A DNA stretch of 64,000 nucleotides, from contig NZ_JANADK010000001.1 in NCBI RefSeq assembly GCF_024199795.1, positions 9,228,001-9,292,000 of the forward strand, read 5' to 3'. This DNA comes from Bradyrhizobium sp. CCGB01 (GTDB lineage: Bacteria > Pseudomonadota > Alphaproteobacteria > Rhizobiales > Xanthobacteraceae). The position numbers were made by a program, and so were the translations under genes. Each line of letters starts with the position of its first letter. Position 1 is the stretch's first letter. Under the pieces are notes generated by a model. That model saw only the letters and a list, made by a program, of their open reading frames with translations, did no database searches and was not told the origin of the DNA. Below, one piece after another: positions 11,116-19,599 of this stretch.

Positions 11116-11901
11116 TCACCACCACATGGCCTGACCGGGACCCTGGGTTGCGTCACGGTCGGGCACGCTGCGGTCGAGCGAACGGTCGAGTGACGTCAGC
11201 ACACTTCGCTTGAAATTCTCGAATAGCGGCGAGCTGCGGTCGCGTGGGCGGCCGAGATTGATCTCGATCTGGTCGAACAGCCGGCCCGGCCGCGGCCGCA
11301 TCACCAGCACGCGGTCGGCCAGCACCACGGCCTCGTCGACGTCATGTGTGACGAGGATCAATGTCGGGCGCGTGTCGGCCCAGAGGTCGAGCAGATGATC
11401 CTGCAGATCCCTGCGGGTGAAGGCATCGAGCGCGGAAAACGGTTCGTCGAGCAGCAGCACTTCGGGCTGCGGCACGAGCGCGCGGGCGATCGCGACGCGC
11501 TGCGCCTGCCCGCCGGAGAGCTCGCGCGGCCAGGCCTGCGCCTTGTCGGCGAGCCCGACGCGTTCGAGCGCGCGAGCCACCTTCTCGCGGCGCTCAGTCG
11601 CCGGCAGGTCGGCGAGGCCGAAGCCGATATTGTCGGCGACGCTGAGCCAGGGCAGCAGCCGCGGCTCCTGGAAGATGATGCCGATCTTGGCGTGCGGCGA
11701 GCTGATCGCCTCGCGGTCGAGCGTCACCGCGCCGGAGCTGGCGCGGTCGAGGCCGGCAATGGCGCGGAGCAGCGTGGACTTGCCGCAGCCAGAGCCGCCG
11801 ATGATGGCGAGGATCTCGCCCTGCCTGATCTCGGCGGAGAAGCGCACCAGCGCCTGCACGCCGTTGGGATAGGTCTTGCTGACCCGGTCGAGCGCCAGCA
11901 T
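11116..11901 (-). CDS. ABC importer ATP-binding protein (SsuB/TauB/NrtD type)
   Basis: 261 aa from the ATG at 11901, where homology begins (MLALDRVSKTYPNGVQALV); a longer frame upstream overlaps the permease gene and is not needed. Walker A is GGSGCGKST, the Q-loop IIFQEPRLLPWLSV, the signature LSGGQAQRVAIARAL, Walker B VLLLDEPFSALD and the switch His VTHDVDEAV. The phrase EPRLLPW is typical of the nitrate/sulfonate/taurine ATPase group. The start is 4 bp after the permease stop, so the two are translationally coupled. It energises uptake with the genes at 11.9-14.0 kb. Confidence 0.92.
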   Translation of the reverse strand: MLALDRVSKTYPNGVQALVRFSAEIRQGEILAIIGGSGCGKSTLLRAIAGLDRASSGAVTLDREAISSPHAKIGIIFQEPRLLPWLSVADNIGFGLADLPATERREKVARALERVGLADKAQAWPRELSGGQAQRVAIARALVPQPEVLLLDEPFSALDAFTRRDLQDHLLDLWADTRPTLILVTHDVDEAVVLADRVLVMRPRPGRLFDQIEINLGRPRDRSSPLFENFKRSVLTSLDRSLDRSVPDRDATQGPGQAMWW

Positions 11902-11905
11902 CGCG

Positions 11906-12751
11906 TTACGTTCCCTTCGTGCGCCCGAAGGCGTCCTGCCAGCGCAGGAACGGCGCGGCCGCAACCTCGATCAGCCAGTCGGTGAGCTTGCCGAGGATGG
12001 CAAAGATCACGATGGCGGCGAGGATCTGCGCGGGCTTGCCGAGCTGCTGGCCGTCGAGCAGGAGATAGCCGAGCCCTTCGGAAGCACCGATCAGCTCGGC
12101 CGCGACCACGAACATCCAGCCCAGACCAAGGCCGACGCGCAGGGACACCACGTAAGCCGGCAGCACGGCGGGCAGCAGGATGCGGCGGATCATCGCGAAG
12201 CCGGAGAGGCGGAAGGTACGGCCGACCTCGACGATCTTGCGATCGACCGAGAGGATCGCGCCCATCACGCCGAGATAGACCGGGAAGAACACGCCGACCG
12301 CGATCAGCGCGATCTTCGAGGTCTCGAAAATGCCGAGCCAGAGGATGAACAGCGGCACCCAGGCAAGCGAGGGAATCGCACGCAGCGCCTGCACGGTCGG
12401 ATCGAGCAGCCGCCGCGCCAGCGACCAGTAGCCGGAGATGGCCCCCAGCAGCGTGCCCGCGATCACGCCGAACGCAAAACCGAGACCGACCCGCCACAGC
12501 GTCGCGGCGATGTGGCGGACCAGCTCGCCGGAGCGCGCCAGCTCGGTGATGGTGGCAAGGACGCGCGAGGGCGGCGGCACCAGCCGTCCGTTGGACCAGC
12601 CCAGCCAGACAACGAGCTCCCAGCCGAGCGCCAGCGTCAGCGGCAGTAAAATCCCAAGCAACGGCTCCGCATAGCGCGACAGCCGCGACGGCGCGGCAGC
12701 ACCTTCGGCCGGTTCCGAGGTTTGTTGCAGGACTGGCGCGTCGGAGATCAT
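11906..12751 (-). CDS. ABC importer permease (SsuC/TauC type)
   Basis: 281 aa from the ATG at 12751 (MISDAPVLQQTSEP). A frame to 12901 exists, but its extra residues are translated B-type repeat and were discarded. There are about six TM segments, the first at residues 35-52 (LLGILLPLTLALGWELVVWL). The binding-protein-dependent permease motif appears as EVGRTFRLSGFAMIRRILLPA. RAIPSLAWVPLFILWLG is characteristic of the sulfonate/nitrate/taurine subfamily. It forms the transmembrane channel for the neighbouring ATPase and binding protein. Confidence 0.92.
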   Translation of the reverse strand: MISDAPVLQQTSEPAEGAAAPSRLSRYAEPLLGILLPLTLALGWELVVWLGWSNGRLVPPPSRVLATITELARSGELVRHIAATLWRVGLGFAFGVIAGTLLGAISGYWSLARRLLDPTVQALRAIPSLAWVPLFILWLGIFETSKIALIAVGVFFPVYLGVMGAILSVDRKIVEVGRTFRLSGFAMIRRILLPAVLPAYVVSLRVGLGLGWMFVVAAELIGASEGLGYLLLDGQQLGKPAQILAAIVIFAILGKLTDWLIEVAAAPFLRWQDAFGRTKGT

Positions 12752-12807
12752 GGCCGGTAGGAAGCGCGTCTGGCGTGGGATTGCAAGGGCGTGCGGCAAT
12801 CTCCGCT

Positions 12808-12947
12808 GTCGTCCCGGACAAGCGAAGCGCCGATCCGGGACCCATAACCACAGGGAGATGTGGTTACGGGACTCGGAGTGACCGTCTTCGCGCCAAACCA
12901 CTCCCTGTGGTTATGGGTCCCGGGTTCGCTTCGCGCCCCGGGACGAC
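12808..12947. repeat. Palindromic intergenic element, B-type (copy 2)
   Basis: GTCGTCCCGGACAAGCGAAG at the left, CGCGCCCCGGGACGAC at the right, with mirrored inner arms ACCCATAACCACAGGGAG and CTCCCTGTGGTTATGGGT. It splits the binding-protein gene from the permease gene of one importer and may lower downstream expression. Confidence 0.85.
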
Positions 12948-12987
12948 GGCGGAGTTTGCCGCGCGCGATTGCCTCTTTCCTGTCGAA

Positions 12988-13959
12988 CTAATTCGTCGGC
13001 AGCGGGACCTGGTCGTCGATCAGGGCATCCAGCGTCGCCTTCACGTCGACCTTGGCATCGACGACGCCGGCCTGCTGCAACGCGAGGCCCGCGGCGAGGA
13101 TCGATTCGCGCTGGGGCGCGCCGATGCGGCTGTGGGTGAGCTCGGTACGCTCCTTGAGCTGCTTGTCGACCACCGGCTCAGGCAGCTTCGTGACGGCAAT
13201 GAAGGTCTTCTTCAGCTCGTCGTAATTCGCCAGCGAATATTTACGCGCCTCTTCGTAAGTGGCGAGCACGCGGCGGGCGGCGTCCGGATAGTCCCTCAAG
13301 AACTGCTCGCGCACATTGAGGATGCCCCAGGTGTTGGCATCGGCCTTGCGATAGAACAGCTTCGCGCCTTCCTCGACCTCGGCCTGCGCCATCATCGGAT
13401 CGAGGCCGGCCCAGGCATCGACGTCGCCGCGGATCAGCGCGGTCTTGCCGTCGGCATGCTGGAGCAGGACCGGCGTGATGTCCTTTTCGGTGAGGCCGGC
13501 ACCCAACAGTGCCCGCACCAGGAAGATGTGCGGATCGGTGCCCCGCGTCACCGCGACGCGCTTGCCCTTGAGATCGGCAACGTTCGCGATCTTGGAATCC
13601 TTGCCCGTGACCAGCGCCGTCCATTCGGGGCGCGAATAGACGTAGATCGACTTGATGGGGTTGCCGTTGATCTTCGCCACCAGCGCCGCCGAGCCCGCGG
13701 TCGAGCCGAAATCGATCGAGCCGGCGTTGAGGAATTCAAGCGCCTTGTTGGAGCCGGCCGACTGAACCCAGACGATGCTGATTCCGTCCTTGGCGAACTC
13801 CTTCTCCAGAAGCCCCTTCTGCTTCAGGACCATCGACACCGGGTTGTAGGTCGCCCAGTCGATGCGGATTTCCTTGAGCGGATCCGCCGCCCGTGCCGCA
13901 GGTATCATTGCAAGCGCCACCGCTCCCGCCAGCAGAATGCGTCGAGTAATCCCAGTCAC
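12988..13959 (-). CDS. Periplasmic binding protein of a sulfonate/nitrate/taurine-type ABC importer
   Basis: 323 aa from a GTG at 13959. This start is chosen because AAGGAGG sits 6 bp upstream (13966-13972); an ATG at 13983 would place that SD inside the gene. The protein begins MTGITRRILLAGAVALAMIP with an Ala-Arg-Ala/Ala signal cleavage site (AARA-ADPLKE). The body follows the SsuA pattern: KQKGLLEKEFAKDGISIVWV, ALEFLNAGSIDFGSTAGSAA, DLKGKRVAVTRGT, DVDAWAGLDPMMAQAE. It captures an organic anion, most likely an aliphatic sulfonate, for the downstream permease and ATPase; nitrate or taurine cannot be excluded. Confidence 0.9.
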   Translation of the reverse strand: MTGITRRILLAGAVALAMIPAARAADPLKEIRIDWATYNPVSMVLKQKGLLEKEFAKDGISIVWVQSAGSNKALEFLNAGSIDFGSTAGSAALVAKINGNPIKSIYVYSRPEWTALVTGKDSKIANVADLKGKRVAVTRGTDPHIFLVRALLGAGLTEKDITPVLLQHADGKTALIRGDVDAWAGLDPMMAQAEVEEGAKLFYRKADANTWGILNVREQFLRDYPDAARRVLATYEEARKYSLANYDELKKTFIAVTKLPEPVVDKQLKERTELTHSRIGAPQRESILAAGLALQQAGVVDAKVDVKATLDALIDDQVPLPTN

Positions 13960-13965
13960 GCCCAA

Positions 13966-13972
13966 CCTCCTT
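13966..13972 (-). promoter_or_regulatory. Strong ribosome binding site fixing a GTG start
   Basis: AAGGAGG on the minus strand, 6 nt before the GTG at 13959. It decides the start of the binding-protein gene. Confidence 0.8.
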
Positions 13973-14147
13973 GAAAACTTCATTGTTTTTCAATGAGTTA
14001 TATCTAGAGGTCAACGAGAAAATCACTCTCCCGAAAGTGCGCCGCCTGAGAACAGATTTGCCCAAAGCCGCAGCTTTCCAGCATGGAACGACTATTGCCC
14101 GAGAATGGCGGGTGACAGCGCCTGTCACCTCTTATATCCGGTGAAGC

Positions 14148-16937
14148 ATGGATAGCGTCACGACTGAGCACAAGGCCGAGGTGGACGATCGTTTCGACAC
14201 CGCGCGGATTACCGCCGCGGTCGATGCGCTTGCCGAAAAGCATGAGGGCCGCGAGGACACGTTCCGTACGGCCATGGCGCAATTGCTCAAGGCCGAGCTG
14301 ATCGCAGCCCGCGCCGCGGCGCAGGCGATCCTGCTGAAGGACCGTCACGGCCGCCGCTGCGCCGAGCGGCTCTGCCACGTGCAGGACGAGATCATCCGCA
14401 TCCTGTATTCGGCGGCGACCCGGCATCTCTACCGCTCGCCGATCCCGAGCGGAGCCGAGCGCATGGCGGTGGTCGCGACCGGCGGCTATGGCCGCGGCCT
14501 GATGGCCCCCGAATCCGACATCGATCTCTTGTTCATCCTGCCCTACAAGCAGACCGCCTGGGGCGAGCAGGTCGCCGAAGCCATTCTCTATTGCCTCTGG
14601 GACATGGGGCTGAAGGTCGGGCACGCCACGCGCTCGGTCGATGAATCGATCCGGCAGGCGCGCGGCGACATGACCATCCGCACCGCGATCCTGGAAACGC
14701 GCTTCCTGACCGGCGACCAGCCGCTCTATGACGAACTGGTCGCGCGCTTCGACAAGGACGTGGTGCAGGGCACGGCGTCCGAATTCGTCACCGCAAAGCT
14801 CGCCGAGCGCGAGGAGCGCCACCGCCGCGGCGGCCAGTCGCGCTATCTGGTCGAGCCCAACGTCAAGGACGGCAAGGGCGCGCTGCGCGACCTGCACACG
14901 CTGTTCTGGATCGCCAAATACGTCTACCGCGTCCGCGACACCGACGAGCTGGTCGAGCGCGGCGTGTTCGACGCGCAGGAATACCGCACCTTCCGCCGCT
15001 GCGCCGACTTCCTCTGGTCGGTGCGCTGCAACCTGCACTTCTACTCCGGCCGCGCGGAGGAGCGCCTCTCCTTCGATCTCCAGCGCGAGATCGCGGTCCG
15101 GCTCGGCTACACCTCGCATCCCGGCATGCAGGACGTCGAGCGCTTCATGAAGCACTACTTCCTGGTCGCCAAGGAAGTCGGCAACCTCACCGCCATCCTC
15201 TGCGCCAAGCTCGAGGACCAGCAGGCCAAGCCCGCGCCGGTGCTGAGCCGGATGATGGCGCGGCTGCGCCCCACCCCCGTGAAGCGGCGCGTGCCTGAGA
15301 GCGACGATTTCATCGTCGACAACAACCGCATCAACGTCGCCGCGCCCGACGTGTTCAAGCACGACCCGGTCAATCTGATCCGGATCTTCCGCCTGGCGCA
15401 GAAGAACAACCTCGCCTTCCACCCGGACGCGATGCGCGACGTGACGCGCTCACTCGGCCTTATCAACGCGCAGCTTCGCGAAAATCCGGAAGCCAACCGG
15501 TTGTTCATGGAGATCCTGACCTCCGACAACGCCGAGATCGTGCTGCGGCGGATGAACGAGACCGGCGTGCTCGGCCAGTTCATCCGCGCTTTCGGCAAGA
15601 TCGTCTCGATGATGCAGTTCAACATGTATCATCACTACACCGTCGACGAGCACCTGATCCGCTGCGTCGGCTTCCTGCAGGACATCGAGCGCGGCGGCAT
15701 CGAGGAGTTCGCACTGGCGAGCGATTTGATGCGCAAGATCCGGCCCGAGCATCGCGCCGTGATCTACATCACGACGCTGCTGCACGACATCGCCAAGGGC
15801 CGGCCCGAGGATCATTCGATCGCCGGCGCCAAGGTGGCGCGGCGGCTCTGCCCGCGGCTCGGCTTCAGCGCGGCCGACACCGAGCTCGTGGCCTGGCTGA
15901 TCGAGGAGCATCTGACGATGTCCACGGTCGCGCAATCGCGCGATCTCTCCGACCGCAAGACGATCGAGAATTTCGCCGCCGTGGTGCAGTCGGTCGAGCA
16001 GATGAAGCTGCTGACGATCCTGACCACCGCCGACATCCGCGGCGTCGGTCCCGGCGTGTGGAACGGCTGGAAGGCGCAGCTATTGCGCTCTCTTTATTAT
16101 GAAACCGAACCGGTGCTGACCGGCGGCTTCTCGGAAGTCGACCGCGGCAAGCGCCTGACCGCCGCCTATGCCGAATTCCGCATGGCCTTCGCGGAGTGGC
16201 CGGCGGACGAGCTCGATGCCTATATCGGCCGGCACTATCCGGCCTATTGGCTGAAGGTCGAGCTGCCGCGAAAGATTCGCCACGCCCGCTTCGTCCGCTC
16301 CAGCGAACAGGCCGGCCACAAGCTCGCGATCAATGTCGGCTTCGACGAGGTGCGCGGCGTCACCGAGCTCACGATCTTCGCCGCCGACCATCCCTGGCTG
16401 CTCTCGATCATCGCGGGCGCCTGCGCCTCGGCCGGCGCCAACATCGTCGACGCGCAGATCTACACGACGACCGACGGCCGCGCGCTCGACACGATCTCGA
16501 TCTCCAGGGAATACGACCGCGACGAGGACGAGGGCCGGCGCGCCACGCGCATCGGCGAGATGATCGAGGACGTGCTGGAAGGCAAGCTGCGCCTGCCCGA
16601 AGTGGTGGCGCGGCGCACCGTGCGCAGCAAGGCGCGGCCGTTCGTGATCGAGCCGGAAGTGACCATCAACAATCAATGGTCCGACCGCTACACGGTGATC
16701 GAGGTCTCCGGCCTCGACCGCCCCGGCCTGCTCTACGAGCTGACCACTGCGATCTCGAAGCTCAACCTCAACATCGCCTCGGCCCATGTCGCGACCTTCG
16801 GCGAGCGCGCCCGCGACGTGTTCTACGTCACCGACCTCCTCGGCGCGCAGATCAACGCGCCGACCCGCCAGTCCGCGATCAAGAGCGCGCTGACCCATGT
16901 GATGGCCGGCGACAAGGCGGTTCAGCCGGCGGCGTGA
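14148..16937 (+). CDS. glnD: Bifunctional uridylyltransferase/uridylyl-removing enzyme (PII signalling)
   Basis: 929 aa, full length. It adds or removes UMP on PII proteins (GlnB/GlnK) according to glutamine level and so sets nitrogen status. Domains: nucleotidyltransferase with GGYGRG at about 112 and ESDIDLLFIL just after; the DUF294-like helical region (KDGKGALRDLHTLFWIAKY); the HD hydrolase with His546-Asp547 (TLLHDIAKGRPEDHS); two ACT domains at about 739 and 848 (AADHPWLLSIIAGACASAGA and SGLDRPGLLYELTTAIS) that bind glutamine. It is divergent from the sulfonate-type importer across 188 bp. Confidence 0.98.
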   Translation: MDSVTTEHKAEVDDRFDTARITAAVDALAEKHEGREDTFRTAMAQLLKAELIAARAAAQAILLKDRHGRRCAERLCHVQDEIIRILYSAATRHLYRSPIPSGAERMAVVATGGYGRGLMAPESDIDLLFILPYKQTAWGEQVAEAILYCLWDMGLKVGHATRSVDESIRQARGDMTIRTAILETRFLTGDQPLYDELVARFDKDVVQGTASEFVTAKLAEREERHRRGGQSRYLVEPNVKDGKGALRDLHTLFWIAKYVYRVRDTDELVERGVFDAQEYRTFRRCADFLWSVRCNLHFYSGRAEERLSFDLQREIAVRLGYTSHPGMQDVERFMKHYFLVAKEVGNLTAILCAKLEDQQAKPAPVLSRMMARLRPTPVKRRVPESDDFIVDNNRINVAAPDVFKHDPVNLIRIFRLAQKNNLAFHPDAMRDVTRSLGLINAQLRENPEANRLFMEILTSDNAEIVLRRMNETGVLGQFIRAFGKIVSMMQFNMYHHYTVDEHLIRCVGFLQDIERGGIEEFALASDLMRKIRPEHRAVIYITTLLHDIAKGRPEDHSIAGAKVARRLCPRLGFSAADTELVAWLIEEHLTMSTVAQSRDLSDRKTIENFAAVVQSVEQMKLLTILTTADIRGVGPGVWNGWKAQLLRSLYYETEPVLTGGFSEVDRGKRLTAAYAEFRMAFAEWPADELDAYIGRHYPAYWLKVELPRKIRHARFVRSSEQAGHKLAINVGFDEVRGVTELTIFAADHPWLLSIIAGACASAGANIVDAQIYTTTDGRALDTISISREYDRDEDEGRRATRIGEMIEDVLEGKLRLPEVVARRTVRSKARPFVIEPEVTINNQWSDRYTVIEVSGLDRPGLLYELTTAISKLNLNIASAHVATFGERARDVFYVTDLLGAQINAPTRQSAIKSALTHVMAGDKAVQPAA

Positions 16938-16941
16938 CTTT

Positions 16942-16992
16942 CTCTCGTCATTCCGGGCTCGCCGCTACGCGGCGCTCTGGAAATGATGAGAG
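16942..16992. terminator. Near-perfect palindrome between convergent glnD and the LysR gene
   Basis: Core CGCCGC-TAC-GCGGCG at 16960-16974, with outer arms CTCTCGTCATT and AAATGATGAGAG that pair with one mismatch. It starts just after the glnD stop and ends 32 bp before the LysR stop, the position for a bidirectional terminator. It also resembles a short B-type repeat unit. Confidence 0.6.
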
Positions 16993-17024
16993 GTCGGCAC
17001 GCTATGCCTTCAACCCCTTGCTAA

Positions 17025-17924
17025 TCATCGCGCCGGCTTTTGTTCAGAGAGCCGCAGCGCATTCACGAGGGCAGACAGCGCGGCTGGCTGATGCCGACGA
17101 CTGGGATAATACATGAAGAAGCCGGGAATTGGCGGCGTCCAATCCTCCAGCACCCTGACAAGGCGGCGCTGCGCAATATATCCGACGACCTGCTCTTCAT
17201 AGGCGATTCCGACACCAACTCCGGCGAGCGCCGCCTGAATCACCAGGTGAGTATCGTCAATGACGAGCGGCCCGTTCACGTTGATCGTGACCGACTTTCG
17301 TCCCTGCTCAAACTCCCACCGATATGGGCCACCCGCAAGACGCAGGGTAATGCATCGATGATCGTTGAGATCCTTTGGCTTTTCGGGGATGCGTCGTGAA
17401 GCGAAATAGCGCGGCGACCCTACGACCGCCAATCGCAATTCGCGCGTGACACGAACCGCGATCATGTCCTTTTGAATGTACTCGCCAAGCTGAATACCGG
17501 CATCGAACTCGCCTGCAACAAGATCCACGGGGCCAGTGACGGTGACAACGTCCAGGACGATGTCAGGGTAGGCCTCGGCGAAAGCCCTTAGCCGCGGCAG
17601 CAATACCATCACGGCAGCTGATCGTGACATGACAATTCGAAGGCGACCCTCGGGTCGGTGCCGAACGTTTCGGGCTTTGTCGAGGGCATGCCGAATTTGC
17701 TCGAGTGCGGGCGACAAGTCTTCCAGGAGAGCGGCCCCCGCAGCGGTTGGTGCAACGCTCTTGGTTGTTCGCGCGAGCAGCTGCAGCTCAAGCCGTTGCT
17801 CAAGCCTCCGGATGGTGTGGCTGAGGGCAGACTGAGACACACCCAGCTTTGTCGCAGCGCGTGTAAAGCTTCGTTCACTGGCCACGACTGCAAACGTAGC
17901 GAGCTCGTTCATTTCGTTTGTCAT
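17025..17924 (-). CDS. LysR-family transcriptional regulator
   Basis: 299 aa. The N-terminal winged helix-turn-helix reads FAVVASERSFTRAATKLGVSQSALSHTIRRLE, and the C-terminal two-lobed effector domain runs from about residue 92. It resembles the CrgA/AaeR-like group that usually controls a divergent neighbour. Here that neighbour is the small gene at 18073, and a T-N11-A dyad lies directly before the start codon. Third-position GC is visibly lower than in glnD upstream, which suggests acquisition together with its neighbour. The inducer is unknown. Confidence 0.93.
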   Translation of the reverse strand: MTNEMNELATFAVVASERSFTRAATKLGVSQSALSHTIRRLEQRLELQLLARTTKSVAPTAAGAALLEDLSPALEQIRHALDKARNVRHRPEGRLRIVMSRSAAVMVLLPRLRAFAEAYPDIVLDVVTVTGPVDLVAGEFDAGIQLGEYIQKDMIAVRVTRELRLAVVGSPRYFASRRIPEKPKDLNDHRCITLRLAGGPYRWEFEQGRKSVTINVNGPLVIDDTHLVIQAALAGVGVGIAYEEQVVGYIAQRRLVRVLEDWTPPIPGFFMYYPSRRHQPAALSALVNALRLSEQKPAR

Positions 17925-17929
17925 CGTTC

Positions 17930-17944
17930 ATGAATATCGCTCAT
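17930..17944. promoter_or_regulatory. Candidate LysR operator (T-N11-A dyad)
   Basis: ATGA-ATATCGC-TCAT, an interrupted dyad with exactly T-N11-A spacing, 5 bp upstream of the LysR start codon and in the divergent gap. The overlapping TCATGA repeats on both sides extend it. This is the family's usual autoregulatory site position. Confidence 0.5.
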
Positions 17945-18072
17945 GAGCCCATGCCATGCAAGGCGACTAGTCTCATAAGCCACGTTGCCCTAGTCATGCG
18001 CAAGCAGGTGACGCTCGGCACAGCTGGCCGAGCCGCATGAATGAGTTCGGTGTAACAGCTTTGAGGATGACG

Positions 18073-18441
18073 ATGGATACGGACGCTCCCGCCTTGCGCT
18101 CCCTTGCGCAGACCTATTTCGATGCCGCCTATGAAATGGATGCCGAGAAATTTGCATCCATATTCCACCCCTTGAGTTCCGTGACGAAGGTCGCCGAGGA
18201 CGGCAACGTGGACGTGACGCCGATTGCGACCTGGCTGGCAGCGGTCCGCAACATGAAAGCTCCGAAGCAACAGGGCTTCGAGCGCGACGATCAGATCCTG
18301 TCGGTGGATATTGAAAGAGAGCTCGCGCTCTTGAAGGTGAAATTGCAGATTCCGCCGCGTTCCTTCACGGACCTGTTGTCATGCCTAAAGGTGAACGGGA
18401 CCTGGAAGATCGTGCAGAAGGTGATGACGTCGAAAGTCTGA
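18073..18441 (+). CDS. Small SnoaL/NTF2-like protein (lumazine-binding-like, DUF4440 type)
   Basis: 122 aa from the ATG at 18073, picked because GAGG lies 6 bp upstream; an ATG at 18037 would add 12 residues without an SD. The pattern DTDAPALRSLAQTYFDAAYEMDAEKFASIFHP and the ending LKVNGTWKIVQKVM is that of the SnoaL-like/NTF2 cone fold. These proteins are small ligand-binding domains or isomerases, and no catalytic residues can be assigned. It has no signal peptide. It is divergent from the LysR gene and shares its lower GC; the pair probably forms a regulator-target unit. Confidence 0.75.
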   Translation: MDTDAPALRSLAQTYFDAAYEMDAEKFASIFHPLSSVTKVAEDGNVDVTPIATWLAAVRNMKAPKQQGFERDDQILSVDIERELALLKVKLQIPPRSFTDLLSCLKVNGTWKIVQKVMTSKV

Positions 18442-18491
18442 CGGTTTCGGTTACACCGCCGCCAATCGCTCACACATTCTCAAACGGGCCC

Positions 18492-19064
18492 TCAAACCTC
18501 CACGCCCTCATGCCGCAGCAGCCAGCGCTTGCGCTCGAGGCCGCCGCCGTACTTCACCAGCGAGCCATCGGCACCGATCAGGCGGTGGCAGGGCAGCACC
18601 ACGCTGATCGGGTTGGAGCCGTTGGCATGGCCGACGGCTCGGATGGCCTTCGGCATGTCGATCCTCGCAGCCATTGCACCGTAGCTCATCGTGGTGCCGG
18701 CAGGGATTTGCGCCAGCGCGGTCCAGACCTTCTGCTGGAACGGCGTGCCGGCGATGCGCCAGGCAATGCCCGAGAGCTGGCCGAGATCGCCTTGGAAGTA
18801 ACGTGACAGCGCAGTCCGCATCTGTGTCGGCGCCGGCTGATCGTTCAGATCCACCGCGCCGTAATGCAGGCGCAAGAGCTCGCGCATGCGGTGCTCGTAA
18901 TCGTGCCAGTCGAGCGCGCGCAAGGCACCTTGCGCATCGGTGACGAGCAACGCGATCCCGATCGGTGTCGGCAGCCGATCGAGGCCGAAACGTTCGAGCG
19001 TCTTGATTGATCGAACGGCCATTTGCGCCACCATTGCATCGAAACACGCCATCGCACTTGCCAT
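18492..19064 (-). CDS. ogt: Methylated-DNA--[protein]-cysteine S-methyltransferase
   Basis: 190 aa from the ATG at 19064 (MASAMACFDAM). A longer open frame upstream is only the shadow of the opposing gene. It removes O6-alkyl groups from guanine in a suicide reaction. The acceptor Cys159 lies in VVLPCHRLIGADG, and the DNA-binding stretch GTPFQQKVWTALAQIPAGTT and MSYGAMAARIDMPKAIRAVG match Ogt. No Ada regulatory domain is present, so it is the constitutive Ogt type. It is divergent from the DUF1304 gene by only 42 bp. Confidence 0.95.
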   Translation of the reverse strand: MASAMACFDAMVAQMAVRSIKTLERFGLDRLPTPIGIALLVTDAQGALRALDWHDYEHRMRELLRLHYGAVDLNDQPAPTQMRTALSRYFQGDLGQLSGIAWRIAGTPFQQKVWTALAQIPAGTTMSYGAMAARIDMPKAIRAVGHANGSNPISVVLPCHRLIGADGSLVKYGGGLERKRWLLRHEGVEV

Positions 19065-19106
19065 GCCGGCCGTGCTAAGGTCCACCCGAAAGCTGGGGGG
19101 CTCAAC

Positions 19107-19469
19107 TTGATTTGGATCGCCAATATCCTGGTGGCGCTGGTCGCCGCACTGCACGCCTACTTCCTGATCCTGGAGATGTTTCTCTGGGACAAGCCGCTGG
19201 GCTTGAAGACATTCCGCAATACGCCGGAAAAGGCCGAGATCACGAAAGTGCTGGCCGCCAACCAGGGGCTCTATAACGGCTTCCTCGCCGCGGGGCTGAT
19301 CTGGGGCATCATCCACGGCAACCCGGCCTTCGCGTTCCAGATCAAGGCATTCTTCCTGCTCTGCGTGATCGTGGCCGGCGCCTACGGCGCGGCGACCGTC
19401 AGCACCCGCATCCTGCTCGTACAGGCGCTGCCGGCAGCGATCGCGCTGGTTGCGCTGCTCCTGACCTGA
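19107..19469 (+). CDS. DUF1304-family small membrane protein
   Basis: 120 aa from a TTG at 19107, chosen because GGGGGG precedes it by about 7 bp and homology begins there (LIWIANILVALVAALHAYF). An in-frame ATG at 19023 would overlap the divergent ogt start. Four TM helices: residues 1-22, about 48-66, 72-90 and 98-118. The family signature is LEMFLWDKPLGLKTFRNTPE plus AANQGLYNGFLAAGLIWG. Function is unknown. It is a complete, typical-length member. Confidence 0.85.
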   Translation: MIWIANILVALVAALHAYFLILEMFLWDKPLGLKTFRNTPEKAEITKVLAANQGLYNGFLAAGLIWGIIHGNPAFAFQIKAFFLLCVIVAGAYGAATVSTRILLVQALPAAIALVALLLT

Positions 19470-19512
19470 GACGCTTCGGCGCAGCGCCGCGATCCTTGCG
19501 CGGCGCCGGACC

Positions 19513-19540
19513 TTCCTCCACAATCTTCGGCAGCGATGGC
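19513..19540 (+). promoter_or_regulatory. 28-nt block shared by two binding-protein genes (copy 1)
   Basis: TTCCTCCACAATC at the left and CAGCGATGGC at the right; the same 28-nt layout recurs at 20994-21021. It ends 59 bp before the first binding-protein gene. It is probably promoter or leader sequence duplicated with the gene. Confidence 0.45.
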
Positions 19541-19599
19541 GACCGTTATCAACGGGAAAAGACCGTCGGCCAGAAATTCCGTCAGGAGGAACAACCCAT

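Noticed and set aside
12752..12901. N-terminal extension of the ABC permease
   Set aside because: The extra residues are translated B-type repeat DNA.
14004..15422. 472-aa open frame opposite glnD
   Set aside because: Antisense shadow of the glnD N-terminal half, rich in His/Asp/Arg with no recognisable motif.
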